Positions 10,750 to 22,380 of a stretch of 64,000 nucleotides of DNA are shown piece after piece. Below the pieces are notes generated by a model. That model did not search any database, was not told where the DNA came from, and saw only the letters and a program-made list of their open reading frames with translations. The position numbers and the translations under genes were made by a program. Origin of the DNA: Protula sp. h YS-2021 (taxonomy: Eukaryota > Annelida > Polychaeta > Sabellida > Serpulidae); contig OX457024.1 in assembly GCA_949752745.1 (NCBI GenBank), forward strand, positions 53,632,510 to 53,696,509. The letters run 5' to 3'. Each line of letters begins with the position of its first letter. Positions within the stretch are counted from its first letter, which is position 1.

Positions 10750-12180
10750 TGAACTTTAAACAAAGGCCATGGTAGTGAACGGTCGTGGTGGTGGGTGTTG
10801 CTGGGAAGAGGTGGCGGTGTTGGGTGGATGGTTACGGTGGTTGGTCATGGGGCGATAGGTACTTGGTGCTGTTGTGAGTGGGTGGTGGTAGTGAACTTCT
10901 GTTGGTGGTTGACGGTGGTAGTGCCACGGTGTTGATGGTGGCGGGGTGGAGTGGTCGTGGCAGCGGATGATGTGTGTGGTGGTCTTCGGTGGTAGGTATG
11001 GCGATGTATTGGTGTTGGTCAGTGGTGCTAGTGGCCGGTGGTCAATACTGTTGTTGGTGGTCAATAATGGAGTTTGGTGATGGAAGGGTAAAGGTTATGG
11101 AGATACGTCGTGGGGCAGAACGTGGTGCTTGTTTGAGTCAGTGGATTGTGACCGTTCGATTATGCGTCGGTGGGATTCTGGAGATAGACGGTGGTGTTGG
11201 GAGGTGATTGTGGGAGATGTGAGGGTCGGAGTGTTGGTATTTTGCGCGTGCCTGTTTAAATTGTATTGTATTGTTCTTTAGATCCCTTTTAACTGCTATG
11301 GTCATATCGTCATCCCCCTGCCACATTATACTGAAATGGGACATTCCAGCCCTCCTTCTAACCCTTACATGTGGAGTGCCTCACAGGGTAGCAAGGAGTT
11401 CCAATTTTAAAGTCTTAGGTATGACCCGACCGGGGTTTGAACCCACGATCTTCCAGTATGATAATGATGGTGTTTGTGGACAGTGGTGGCTAAATGGTGT
11501 GAGTGGGCGGTAGCGGGTGAAAATGGGTGGTGTTTGGCGGTGGTGGTGCTTACTGATGGATGGTGCTGGAGATGCATGGTGGTAGTGGGTTGATGGCGAT
11601 AGCGGTTATTTGTGGCTGGTGACGATGATGGGTGATGGACATGGTCGCGGCCATGGTGGTCTTTGGTGATTAGTATTGGTAATGGTGTTTGAACCGGTTG
11701 GTGGTGTTGGTCGTGTTATGGTTTTGGTGTTCGGGATGGGTGAAAATGTGGCAATGGTGTTAGAGGTGGGTGGTTGTGATGGTGGATGTTGATGGGAGGT
11801 GACGGTTATGGTGGTGGCAGTGGCGGAGGCGATGGGTAGATGTTGAGTGGTGGCAGTAGGTGCTGATTAGTGGTAGTGGGTGAGTGGTGGTGCGATTGTG
11901 TACTAGATATGGCGGGTGTTGGTGTTGTTTATGGATACTTCTGGGTGGTGGTGGTGGTCTTGAGCGTTGGCGGTGTTGGCTGGTCCGTGATGTGTGGCTG
12001 GTGGCGATGGTGGGTGGTGGCCATGCGGGCGGCAGTGGCGATTGGTACGTGTTGGTGGAAAGGTGCTGTTAGTTGTAGTAAGTGGTGGCGGTTGGTTTAA
12101 TGAATGTGGTGAGAGGTGACAGGTGCAGATGTTGTATTGGTGCCGTTGATGATGCTGTTGATAGGTGAATCCGTGCGTTA
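10750..12180. repeat. TGG/GGT-rich minisatellite region
   Basis: Long stretches are made of GGTGGT, GTTGGTGG and TGGTGATGG words with no fixed period. ORFs here (for example a His/Thr/Pro-rich one on the minus strand at 11064-10756) come from the composition. A SINE-like copy is inserted at 11265-11457. Confidence 0.8.
11265..11457 (+). repeat. SINE-like repeat, near full copy
   Basis: About 193 bases running from TATTGTTCTTTAGATCCC to CACGATCTTCCAG. Near the 3' side is GGGGTTTGAACCCACGA, which resembles a Pol III B-box (GGTTCGANTCC) on either strand. It matches 15871-16071 closely and 7623-7697 in its first part. tRNA-related SINE is the likeliest class; an A-box was not confirmed. Confidence 0.6.
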
Positions 12181-13600
12181 CTTCAGGGCTACAGCCAATG
12201 TAATCTAAAAATGTCTAAAAAATCTTAAAACATCTCAAATAAAAAAACAGTCAATTTTGACTTTGTGAACCCAAATTAAGAACCAAATTTTAATTTTGCA
12301 TGTAGCTAACTTTCTTGCCCACCAACCAAAAGAGCAGATAGAGACCACAAAAAGTGAAATTTATTTTGAAAAAATTCTGAGTAGTTTTCAAGAATGACGC
12401 ATTTTAAGTTTGGGGTCAATAAATAGAATGCAAATTATTTCCGCCATCTATAACACATTTTTTAAACAAAATTTCACTTTTAAAGTTTGAGGGACTGACA
12501 GTCGGACGTACACGGGAAAACGGAACCTCCCGTTACACATCTATACTATATATATACTTCCTTCCTGTAAGGTTTAGTGAAGGTCCGATGAATAGTTCTC
12601 GTGATATCAACTGGTCAAGAAAAACGTTTAAAGTGCGACGGACGGACAAACGGATGGACGCGAGACAAATTGAACCCCCTGTTGCATATCTATATTGTAT
12701 ATACTTTCTTCCTGCGAGATTTGGCGGTGCTTGCTGGTCGGTGATGTGTGCCTGACAGTCGGACGTACACGGGAAAACGGAACCTCCCGTTACACATCTA
12801 TACTATATATATACTTCCTTCCTGTAAGGTTTAGTGAAGGTCCGATGAATAGTTCTCGTGATATCAACTGGTCAAGAAAAACGTTTAAAGTGCGACGGAC
12901 GGACAAACGGATGGACGCGAGACAAATTGAACCCCCTGTTGCATATCTATATTGTATATACTTTCTTCCTGCGAGATTTGGCGGTGCTTGCTGGTCGGTG
13001 ATGTGTGCCTGGTGGCGATGATGGGTCGTGCCCATGCAGGCAGCAGTGGCGATTGGTAGGTGTTGGTGGAAAGGTGCTGTTAGTTGTAGTGGATGGTGGT
13101 GGTTGATGTAATGAATGTGGTGAGAGGTGATGGTGCAGATGTTGTATTGGTGAAGGTGATGATGGTGTTGATAGGTGATGATGTGTGTCACTTCAGCACT
13201 ATAGCCGATGTAATCTAAAAATGTGTAAAAAATTTGAAGACATCTCAAATAAAAAACAGTCAATTTTGACTTTGTGACCCCCATAAAGAACCAAATTTTA
13301 ATTTTGCATGTAGGTAACGTTCCTGCTCACCAACCAAAAGAGCATATAGTGGCTACAAAAGGTGAAATTTATTTTGAAAAACATTCTCAGTAGTTTTCAA
13401 GAATGACGCATCTTAAGCTTGGGATCAAGAAATAGAATGCAAAGCAACTCCACCATCAGCAATAATTGGTTCAAACTAAATTTCACAGATGAGTGATCGG
13501 AGTTGGAGGGTGGTGGCAGTAGTGCTGATTAGTGGTAGTGGGTGGGTGGTGGTGCGATTGGGTACTAGATATGGCGGGTGTTGGTGTTGTTTATGGATAC
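11930..13600. repeat. Segmental tandem duplication, about 1 to 1.7 kb scale
   Basis: The text at about 11965-12480 (TTGGCTGGTC..., 'CAGTCAATTTTGACTTTGTGA', 'CCAACCAAAAGAGCA') recurs diverged at about 12980-13485. The words ACTAGATATGGCGGGTGTTG at about 11905 recur at about 13566. The copies differ at many positions, so this duplication is older than the perfect 257-bp one nested in it. Confidence 0.75.
12495..13008. repeat. Perfect tandem duplication, two units of 257 bp
   Basis: Unit 1 starts CTGACAGTCGGACGTACACG at 12495 and unit 2 starts with the same text at 12752; I see no difference between them by eye. Each unit has GACGGACGGACAAACGGATG and TATATATATACTTCC. Identity in otherwise diverged surroundings means a very recent event or an assembly artefact. 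Confidence 0.85.
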
Positions 13601-14364
13601 TAAAAAAGCGCAAGCGGTATGCTCAACCCCTTAGGGATGCCTCAAACCAAAAAAAAAAAAAAAAAAGAAAGAAAAAAAGATAAAGGTTCAAAACTGTAGG
13701 GGGAAATGCATTTCGAAGTTTTTTTTAAAAAAAAAACTCTCAAAAAATACAAAAATTGTGCGATCGACCAAAAAGCAAAGGCCGTATGCACGACCCTTTA
13801 GGGTGCCTCATACCAAAAAAAAAAAAAATGACATCGGATCAAAAATGCAGGAAGAGATAAATTTTACATCGGGTCAAAAATGTAGGAGATACAAATTAAA
13901 ATTTTTTCTTCAAAGATTCGCCAAAAATTCAAAAAATCACCCGATCGACTAAAAAACACAAGCCGTATGATCGACCGCTTACGGATGCCTCACACCAAAA
14001 ATAAATGACAGCGAATCAAAATTGTAGGAGTAGATGCATTTTAATTTATTTTTGAAACTTTTGCTTAAAAAATTCCCCAAAAATACAAAAATTGTAGGAT
14101 CGACTAAAATAGCGCAAGCCGTATGCACGACCCTTTAGGGGTGCCTCATATCAAAAAATAAATGTCATCGGGTCTAAAATGTAGGAGGAGATACATTTTA
14201 AAATTTTTTCTTCAAAAATTCTCCAAAAAATCAAAAATCACCCGATGGACTAAAAAAGCACAAGCCGTATGATCGACCGCTTACGGATGCCTCACACCAA
14301 CAATACATGACATCGAATCAAAATTGTAGGAGTAGATGCATTTTGAATTATTTTCGAAATTTTT

Positions 14365-15244
14365 CAGGGTTGGCAAAAAAAGCGGCTAAATCCAAATTTT
14401 GCACTGCCGGCGGCAAAATCTGGCAATTGCCGGGAAAATCTGGTCAAATCTGGCAAAATTTAAAATTATCAATTATCGCCAGGTTTTCTGTAATTGGGGA
14501 AACGGAGTTTCTAACTTTGATAGGCATAATAAAAGGGTATTCAGTTAAACTACTGATTACATCAAAACACTGTATTCAACCAGAGATTAAGAATGCTCGA
14601 GGGGATTAATTTGTCGTGACGCCACATACAAAGAGATTATCGCCAGGTTTTTATAATTACGGAAACGGAGTTTCTAACTTTTATCGGTATAATAAAATGG
14701 TGTTTAGTTAATCTTATGATTATTAAACGTCAAAACAATGTATGAAACCGGAGATTAAAAATGCTCGAGGGGATTAATTTACCGTGAAGCCACATACAAA
14801 GAGATGTAATTACCGGAGATGCAACTATTCCAAATTACTACTCAAATTTATTTCTCCGAACTACTACTCCAAGGTGCTCATGAGTAAATCGACAGGGTTG
14901 TATATGACTTGCATCATCTGCAGAGACATTCATTGCAGAATTGCGGATTAGACTTTTTAACCAAAAATTCCCCTTTTTATGTACTTAAATACTACTATGT
15001 GCTATTGAATTTATACGAAAGTGCATTATTTATGTAAATAAAAGCGTGCTTGGGTGAATAAAACTAGTTTTACTACATTCCAAGAAAAATAAATATCAAA
15101 ATTAAATGAGCAAAAAAAAAACTGTTAAAAAATGGGCGAAAAAACCAGATTCTGCCAGATTTGGCCAGATTGGGCCACTTTAAAAGATTTTGCCTTGCCG
15201 GCAATTGCCGGGCAAATCTGGCCGGCCAAATCTTGCCAACCCTG
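14365..15244. mobile_element. hAT-type MITE, 880 bp, with 8-bp target duplication
   Basis: The ends are CAGGGTTGGCAA and its inverse TTGCCAACCCTG, and the inverted similarity extends about 100 bp inwards through GGCAATTGCCGG and AAATCTGGC words. AAATTTTT flanks it on both sides (14357-14364 and 15245-15252). It sits inside one unit of the HINE array, and the neighbouring units show the empty site. Inside, a segment of about 163 bp beginning ATTATCGCCAGGTTTT is tandemly duplicated (about 14472 and 14637). It has no transposase. Confidence 0.9.
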
Positions 15245-15609
15245 AAATTTTTGCTAAAAAAATTCCCCGAAAATGCCAAATTTTTCCGATCGACTAAAAA
15301 AGCACAAGCCTTATGCCCGACCCTTTAGGGGTGCCTCATACCAAAAATAAATGACATCGGGTCAAAAATGTAGGAGATACATTTTAATTTTTTTAAAAAA
15401 ATTCCCCAAAATTCAAAAATCACCCGATCGACTAGAAAAGCACAAGCCGTATGCATGACGCCATAGGGATGCCTCACACCAAAAATAAATGACATCGGAT
15501 CAAAATTGTAGGACGAGATGCATTTTGAAACAAAACTTACTAAATAAACAACTAACTAATGAACTAACTAACTAACTAACGGACGCCACCCGCAGACCGA
15601 TAGGAATAC

Positions 15610-15640
15610 CCCAGCTTACGTGTAAAGTAAGCTGGGCTAA
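15610..15640 (+). other. Perfect hairpin followed by CTAA (candidate Helentron-type 3' end)
   Basis: CCCAGCTTAC (15610-15619), a 7-nt loop, GTAAGCTGGG (15627-15636), then CTAA (15637-15640). Helitron-class 3' ends have a short hairpin near CTRR; here the hairpin touches CTAA directly, which is atypical. Confidence 0.5.
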
Positions 15641-15870
15641 AAAGTGTAATGTGGCAACACTAAGTTATGTATCCTCCGACAATTTTAACTAACAAAAGAA
15701 ATCACAATCTTTAAGACACTGAAAAACCTACGAAATTGTAAATTTTGCCTCAATATTATTTACAAACATAAATGTTAAACTAAAGAGAACAGAAATCATT
15801 CTCTTTATTTTTTCATATCAAAGATCTACTTTTTTTTTTGAAAATATCAAGTTTTACAAAGGAAATAATA

Positions 15871-16071
15871 TGTATTGTAATGTTCTTTAGATCCCTTTCA
15901 ACTGCGATGGTCATGTAGGGTTCCCTCTGCCACATTATACTGAAATGGGGCATTCCAGCCCTCCTTCTAACCCTTACATGTGGAGTGCCTCACAGGGTAG
16001 CAAGGAGGAGTCCCAATTTTAGTCTTAGGTATGACCCGACCGGGGTTTGAACCCACGATCTTCCAGCCTCG
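15871..16071 (+). repeat. SINE-like repeat, near full copy
   Basis: Same family as 11265-11457: it starts TATTGTAATGTTCTTTAGATCC, contains CCCTTACATGTGGAGTGCC and ends CCCACGATCTTCCAG. A diverged relative may lie at about 20470-20640. Confidence 0.65.
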
Positions 16072-17604
16072 AGGCGGAAATAATATGTAAACAAACAAGA
16101 TTGTCTACGGACAATGCCACAGCTCACGAATAATGATGTCAAGATTTTTTTATATAAACGTAGTCTTCAACTAAAATTTTAAGACAGTAAGGCTAGGCAT
16201 CTTGCATCAGTCAAGACTTTAATCCAAAAATGGTTTATCGCCAATATATTTGCCAATTTTTTGACAAATCGCCAAAAAATAAAAAGTAACAGCCACGCAG
16301 GTAGTAACGTCAGTTGCCCTTAAACCAACTGTCAGCACAATAAGACTATATCCTTGCGTCAGTTAAGATCTTCACAAGAAAGTATTTTTAGCTAATATTG
16401 CCATTACTCTTTGGTAAATAATAAAAGCCTACTGGACACTTGTTCCCATAACATTCAATCAACATTTATGAATTTTTCACTAAATCATAGCATGACGTCT
16501 TCACGTTTTTAAGAAAATTGATCTTCTGTCAATATTTTCGCTAATAATTCAGCGTTCGCGCTGGCCTTCCAGAAAACCGCGTCACACATAACTGTGTGAC
16601 GCGGTGGGATCTAAAAAACCGCGTCACAGGCTCACCACCAAGCATTTTTCAATACAAAGTACTGGTGCCTTTTGAAACACCTACCCTCCCCCCCCCCCCC
16701 CCCCCCTCCTCCACCTCCTTCATGCACAAATAAGCTGTAGTAACATTTATTTTGATTTTATTAACGGCTTCTCTAAATAACAGCTAGAGCAGTGTGCATA
16801 GCCCACATATTCTCCACAGGCCCCCTTCCCCCATCAGTTAAACACGGCCATCAATAGTCAATCAAGAGCTGAAATTTTTTAAGTCCAGCTGATCCATTTT
16901 CCTTCGACGAACCTGGCCCATTTACAATACCGATCTGTGTTTGTTCCCATAGAAGCTACATACCAAGTTTCATTAAAATCCTTGCAAGAGTTTTTAAGTT
17001 ATCGTGTTAACAAGCTCTTGATGACAGACCGACCGACAGACCGACACGCGGTCGATCGCATATATTCCCTGTGGGGAATAAAATACAAGACAACAAACAA
17101 GTTTCGATTGACACACAAAATGTAGAGTAATTCTCGACTAGGTCGATTAAAAATTCAAGTCTGTTTACTCAAAACAATCCTCTGTACAGTTCTAAGCAAA
17201 TAGAAAAAACAGTTCTCTGGTCAGTTCTAAGCAAAGTAACAAATTATTCAAACTTAGATGACATTATGACTTTAAAAAAATTGCTTTTTTTGTTTTTTTT
17301 TTTGTTTTTTTTTTTTTAGATCGTAAGAGGGCAGAGAAATCGAGGGCAAGAAATATACGTAGATGGAACATGATCAATCAAAATTGTCTTAAAACTCCAT
17401 TACGCGAAGTTAACTGCATAAAGTTTTTGAACTTGCAGCTCAAAAACCTGAAGTTTATTTTTCGCGATTTGGGACTTCCCGAAAATTTCTACCTGCATCT
17501 TTGAAATCAAAAGCTGCCAAGTCTGGCCCGTTCATAGAAATCCGTAAAATTTGATCAAGTCTTTTATCACCTAGACGGTTCCTGTTCTTGGTTTTAATAA
17601 GGGT

Positions 17605-18385
17605 TTGGTCAACTCGACGACAAATTTACTGGGCGATAGGTCAACCCGGCGACACGTTAGGTAACTCGGCGACAGATTTTTGGTCAGGTCGGCGACACGT
17701 GAAAACCAGAACGGCGACACATGGAGTTAACTCGGCGACACATAAATATCAGTCTTGAAATTTGCAAATTGTTTCAAGGACAATACAACTGAAGTAACAA
17801 CATTCATATTCTGATTGTACATGTTATCTTGTTACAGGGAGGGCGCAACATCGATCTAGATTGCAATTATGTCATATTGAAAATAATTTAATAGCTAAAA
17901 TTGATTATAGGGAGGGTATACCATTGATCTAGATTGCAATTATATTATATTGCAATCGATTTATAGGCTTAAACTAATTACAGGGAGGGCGCATCACTGA
18001 TCTGCATTGCAATCCAGGATTCACCATGTGTTAAAGTAGCTTCACATTCGTTTCTAAATATAAATCAAAATGGAATTCATTGAATTCATACGAAGTGCTC
18101 CAATGCTATTGTATGAGGGTCATGTTCATGTTAAACACTATAAGTGTAAATTTATTGTTGAAAAAATTGTCGAAAATAACAATAAACAATGATTAAAATG
18201 TGCATTTTGTTTTTGTTCTTAAAAAATGAAAAAAAAAACTTTCCACCGGACAGACGGACAATCGCTAATTTCAAGACATATTTCTTTTCAAATACATACA
18301 TTAACACAAAAAGCTTGGAATTTTCTGTCATACTTTTATGTGTCGCCGAGTTGACTCCATGTGTCGCCGACACGTGACCATGAAC
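17605..18385. mobile_element. Nested inverted-repeat element (MITE-like) inside the hAT relic
   Basis: The left side has CGGCGACACATGGAGTTAAC then TCGGCGACACATAAA (about 17710-17745). The right side has the inverse, TTTATGTGTCGCCGAGTTGA and CTCCATGTGTCGCCGACACG (about 18337-18377). Near the left end the word 'CGGCGACAC' repeats several times. The interior has three copies of an 80-bp unit starting AGGGAGGGCGCA/AGGGAGGGTATA (17836-18015). It interrupts the transposase frame. Exact ends and target duplication are not certain. Confidence 0.6.
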
Positions 18386-18591
18386 CTTTTAATAATATTT
18401 TGCGCGCTAACACTTCGCTCGCAAGTAGCAGAGTTCATTGCATCGCGCAGAAAATATTCCATAAGGATAGCAAAGTTCGGGTGGTCCGTACGATATGTGG
18501 TCAGGAGCTCCTGTGCAAAATCTGTCAGATTTTGCTGTGGTGCTGTGCGCGCAAAAACTTTAAATTCCTTAAAGTCATTTGTGCACTCCAA
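18376..18591 (-). pseudogene. hAT transposase C-terminal (dimerisation) fragment
   Basis: The minus-strand frame from 18591 reads FAILMEYFLRDAMNSATCER followed by SVSAQNIIKRFMVT. The N/S-A-x-x-E-R-x-x-S core is typical of the hAT C-terminal dimerisation domain. The frame runs into the nested element at about 18376, so the natural C-terminus is lost. The BED finger and catalytic RNase-H-like core are absent. It lies inside the hAT element bounded by CAGCGTTCGCG ends and is probably its own transposase remnant. Confidence 0.65.
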
Positions 18592-18766
18592 AAAAGACGA
18601 AGGACTAATTTTTGTTGAACATGTTTCACATATAAGTCTTTTCTATAGTGTGACGCGGTGGTCTCCAAAAATCCGCGTTACTGTGACGCAGTGGGTTTTG
18701 AAAAGCCGCGTCACAAGCCCCAAAAATGCTAAAATCCGCGTAAAAACGCCGTCATCGCGAACGCTG

Positions 18767-21700
18767 CTAATATTTATCAATTCGATAAAAAAGTAATAGT
18801 GACAATAGTCAGTTGCACACTTATATCCCCAGACGTCGGTCAAAACTTTAAGACTTCAATCAATTCCTTGCAGGAGACACATTTTCCGAAAAACTGAAAT
18901 TAAATCAACATTTATTGTTTTTTTTTTTTTTTGGGCGATTCATCAAAAATTAACAGCAAAATTAGATTACATTTTTCTGACAGTAAGGTTTCCTCTGGCA
19001 TCATACAAAAGTAAAAGCCGGGCACATAGTGAAGTCCTCTACCTTTATCCAACATATCAAAACAGCAAGACTATTTCAATTAAGACTAGAGCGGCCAGTG
19101 CACATAAAAACATATCTGCAGGCTTATATCACACTTTCAATCGCCACCTATTAAGTCTTTGTTTTGGCAAACAAAAACAAATGTCTCCCGGCTAAACACA
19201 TAATTTACCAGTAACCATTTTCATTTTTTTTTTCTTTTTCAGTTTTATTTGAACAAGTGTGTACTATTTCCAGAACAACAAGTTTTACTTTACGTCTTTT
19301 TCTCCGGATCAAGAAGGTGGCAGCTACAAATAGGTTCACCGAAATAGCTTTTTTTTTTTTTTTTGCTAACCTTAATCAACCCCCTCCCCCAGCTGTCTAA
19401 TGTAAATAGGACTCTAAAGGCAACCTTAACCGTTTTAGTCAAAGTTACGATAAGGGTTTGTACACTAAGTGTAGTTATAGCCATAAAGTATACCTTGTTT
19501 TCGTACATTCCCATCGGCCAAAGAGCACTAGAAAGACATGCCTCATAACTGTGTCACACATGACCCACCTGGGCGGGAGAGTGGGCGAAGGCATTCTTTT
19601 GTCAAAATAGTGCGTTGCTTGTCATAACACAATATTTCAGATGACCAACATCAAAAGAGAAAGCTGGTTCCAGGTACTGCCCAAACATTGCGAGCAGTTA
19701 AATAATTACTTCCATATATGAAACAGCTTAGCAGCCAAACGAAAACACGCTAATAGCTGTGAGTAACGCTCAAAAAGGTCCAGCACATGGAAGCATAAAA
19801 AATGATCGATACTTCTGTTTGCGATGTTTTCAAGTATGTCTAGAGAATGCAGAAACAATTAAAACGGAAAAATCATATTACGAACGTTACTTAATATTTT
19901 GGTAAAGTTTTTTCGCTAATATTTCCGCCTGTTTTTTCCCAAATTACAAAAACAATAGTAATAACCAGGCAAATAGAAAGGCTGGACTTACATCGCCTCA
20001 CTATCTTGGAAATTTTGGTTACAGATTATACTTATATGTCACACATCATGACATCATCAGGGCAGATCATATGAATACCACAAGAGCCATCTAGGGCTAG
20101 AGGCTCTGCAGTTCTGGTGGAGGGATGCAGGAGTAAAAGAAAAGAAGAGCCGATTCTGGACTGGTAAGGGCTAACTCGGAGCTACATGGGTTCGTATAGC
20201 TTCAAGAAGCGGCACGCTGCAACGATTCTACGCACCGCTCTGACAGAGATATGTATACCTAATCACACTTTAGGCGTTCCCAATAAAAATGCGCAAAAAA
20301 TTCTGCGTTTCGAACAAAAATAAGTGGGTAAAAAATGAAAGAAATCACAGAGAGATTTCGCCTAAATTTCAAACTTCTCTTGCACCAAAGGGCAATCGTC
20401 TTTTTAACAACCCATATGCTATTTTAAAAATCAATTAAAAGTTTTAACCAATAGTTTCAAGTTTCAATTTCTTTTATGTTCCTAGTTCCAGTGGACCCTT
20501 TCTGTCTTCCTAGGTCAGAAAGGGTCGCAGTCCCTGTAATAGAAATTGCCATTGATCTTTCGAGGCTATGAATGTTTCGAGGCACGTTGCAGGACACCAA
20601 GGTTTGAACTAGCAGGATTTTCCTTTAAAAAAAACACACTAAGAAGTATCATGATGCATTATTTTCGACCTCTGCCAAATTGTCAAACTTTAGGGAAGAG
20701 TGGTTTTGCAACTGTACGGTAGATTCAGTGATGTTAGCGATATTGGGGATTTATATCCTGATCTAAAGAAAACATATATTTTTTCCAGTACAAAATTGTT
20801 ATTTGACCACAACAATTGAGCGCCATAATTAACAAGTCTTTGACTTGGTCAAGGCTTACATGAATTTATGCGGGCATGGCAGCCGTTGGGCTTTTTTTTT
20901 CTTTTTTCTTGACAGTAAAATTCATTTTCTTGTCTCAGCTTCTTCTCTGACACTACACGCCTTAGACACACAAAACTTTGTAATTATGTAGAACTTGATC
21001 TGAGGGTGTGCATCCCGCCTTTTTTCGTCTTCGATTTCGTTTTCATGCTTGAAACGCCATGCGAAAACAGCTGATTTTAGGATAAGTAAATGCAGCGCAT
21101 TTAAAAAGCAAAGTAACGGTTCAGCAAAACAGCACAGCTTATGGGCGTTACGCGAGCTCTGCCTGTATAGAGAAAAAGTGCTAGTCCGTTTAATCAATAA
21201 AGCCGTTGAACCAACATAACCAAGCAGATGAACCTCATAAGCCGCATACGTGCTGCGCCATAAGCTCTCTAGCTCCAAGAAGCGGTACGCCACAAAGTTT
21301 CCAGGCACCGCTCTGACGGAGAGATATACGATGTTATAGAAGTCAGAGCTGACTCGGAGCTATACAAGCTTGTAAGCTTTCTACTTAGTTGTAGTAGGGT
21401 CTGTATGGCACCGAAACCGCTTCTTACCACACGCTAGTGAAGATACAATATACCACATCTGCAACTTACCGACTTTTTTTTCACTGCAAAATTGTAAAAT
21501 AATAAGCATACGATCCAAAAGATTAATAATAAAACAATGTTTCTCTTATTTCGCCGCATCTTAAGCTGACAGCTTTCAGCTGTTGCAATGCTACTCTGCA
21601 GTAAACGTTATTATAAAAGAACTGACCTCTTGGGAGATTATTTCTCCAAGCACAAATGGGCACCCTGAGTCATACTATAGTAGTATATTAACGATACTTA

Positions 21701-22380
21701 CCAGTCTACACTGATCACTGACAACTTTGACAAAATGCTCCAGCTTTGAATTTCCCTTCATCGGCTCCAAATAAATAAATAAAATTTAAAATTTAGCAAA
21801 ATACGCTCATGTTAGTTTGGTATCAATACATTTAGCCGAAATTGGCATGTATGATATTTGGTCGATAATCACATTTGTGGATGATGTCTTTTTAAATTGT
21901 GGTTAATCTTTTTTAATTGGATTCGTAAAAAGAAAGGGTAAAAATAATACTTTATAATTATCGTGATTTCTTTCCACATTTATTCAAAAGTGTTGAAAAC
22001 TTTAGCTATCAATCACGTGGGGACATTACAATGAATTATTTAATTATCATTGTACTAAACTCAAATCTTGAAAATCAAAATGTACTGACCCATAGAACGT
22101 TAAAGCGATCAGCTGAGGGATAATACATGTTACATACAATCGATTTTCTTGGATATGCACAACATAAATTATTTACGTTTTTTTCTCTTTCTGACTGATC
22201 ATTTGAGAGGATAGTAGTATAAGAATACGGGTTTAAAAACAGTTTCTGAAATTGGAATTGTGGGTAAAAATCCCGCGCGATCTGGATGGCAAATGAAGGT
22301 CAGTGACACTGCATCCACACACGTGAAAGTACACATATACTTTTGACATTGACTTGATTTCGTCAAGGACACTTTCGTCA
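18767..22380. other. Largely featureless non-coding stretch
   Basis: No supported gene. It holds a dispersed repeat copy at 19080-19205, a pair of related segments at about 20150-20285 and 21255-21390 (shared words CAAGAAGCGG and CACCGCTCTGAC), and a SINE-like trace at about 20470-20640 with a GGTTTGAACT core. ORFs here lack motifs. Confidence 0.5.
19080..19205. repeat. Dispersed repeat, copy 2 (see 1445-1600)
   Basis: Shares AGAGCGGCCAGTG, TCACACTTTC, GTCTTTGTTTTGG and AAATGTCTCCC with the first copy, in the same order and orientation. Confidence 0.5.

Larger units (their letters stand above)
13600..15640 (+). mobile_element. HINE/'pearl'-like element: about 165-bp tandem array, CTAA microsatellite, 3' hairpin
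   Basis: Units of roughly 150-180 bp repeat at about 13603, 13770, 13945, 14105, 14255, 15290 and 15430. Each has CAAGCCGTATG, GACCCTTTAGGGGTGCCTCA, then GACATCGGGTCAAAA and TGTAGGAG. After the array come AACTAACTAACTAACTAAC (about 15556-15580), CGCAGACCGATAGGAATA and a 10-bp-stem hairpin followed by CTAA. Tandem core plus microsatellite plus hairpin end is the plan of oyster 'pearl'/CvA elements, now regarded as Helentron-associated non-autonomous elements. An 880-bp MITE interrupts the array. Confidence 0.6.
16550..18766 (-). mobile_element. hAT element relic, 2.2 kb
   Basis: The termini are CAGCGTTCGCG (16550) and CGCGAACGCTG (ending 18766), with subterminal words CCGCGTCACA and GTGACGCGGTGG repeated near both ends. 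Flanks are CTAATAATT on the left and CTAATATT on the right, consistent with an 8-bp target duplication carrying one indel. It holds a minus-strand hAT transposase C-terminal fragment (18591-18376) and a nested inverted-repeat element (about 17605-18385). A poly-C run lies at 16688-16706 and a T-rich run near 17285-17325. Confidence 0.75.

Noticed and set aside
10756..11064. His/Thr/Pro-rich minus-strand ORF
   Set aside because: Composition of the TGG-rich minisatellite explains it; no domain and no conserved start.
11430..11457. A functional tRNA gene at the GGTTTGAACCC word
   Set aside because: No cloverleaf, acceptor stem or A-box could be found; it fits a SINE-like repeat present in several copies.
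13600..15640. CRISPR array (regular repeats with spacers)
   Set aside because: Units are about 165 bp and similar throughout, with no unique spacers; the setting is eukaryotic repeat DNA.
20922..21308. 128-codon minus-strand ORF
   Set aside because: No motif, no splice or promoter context, and a low-information composition; treated as chance.
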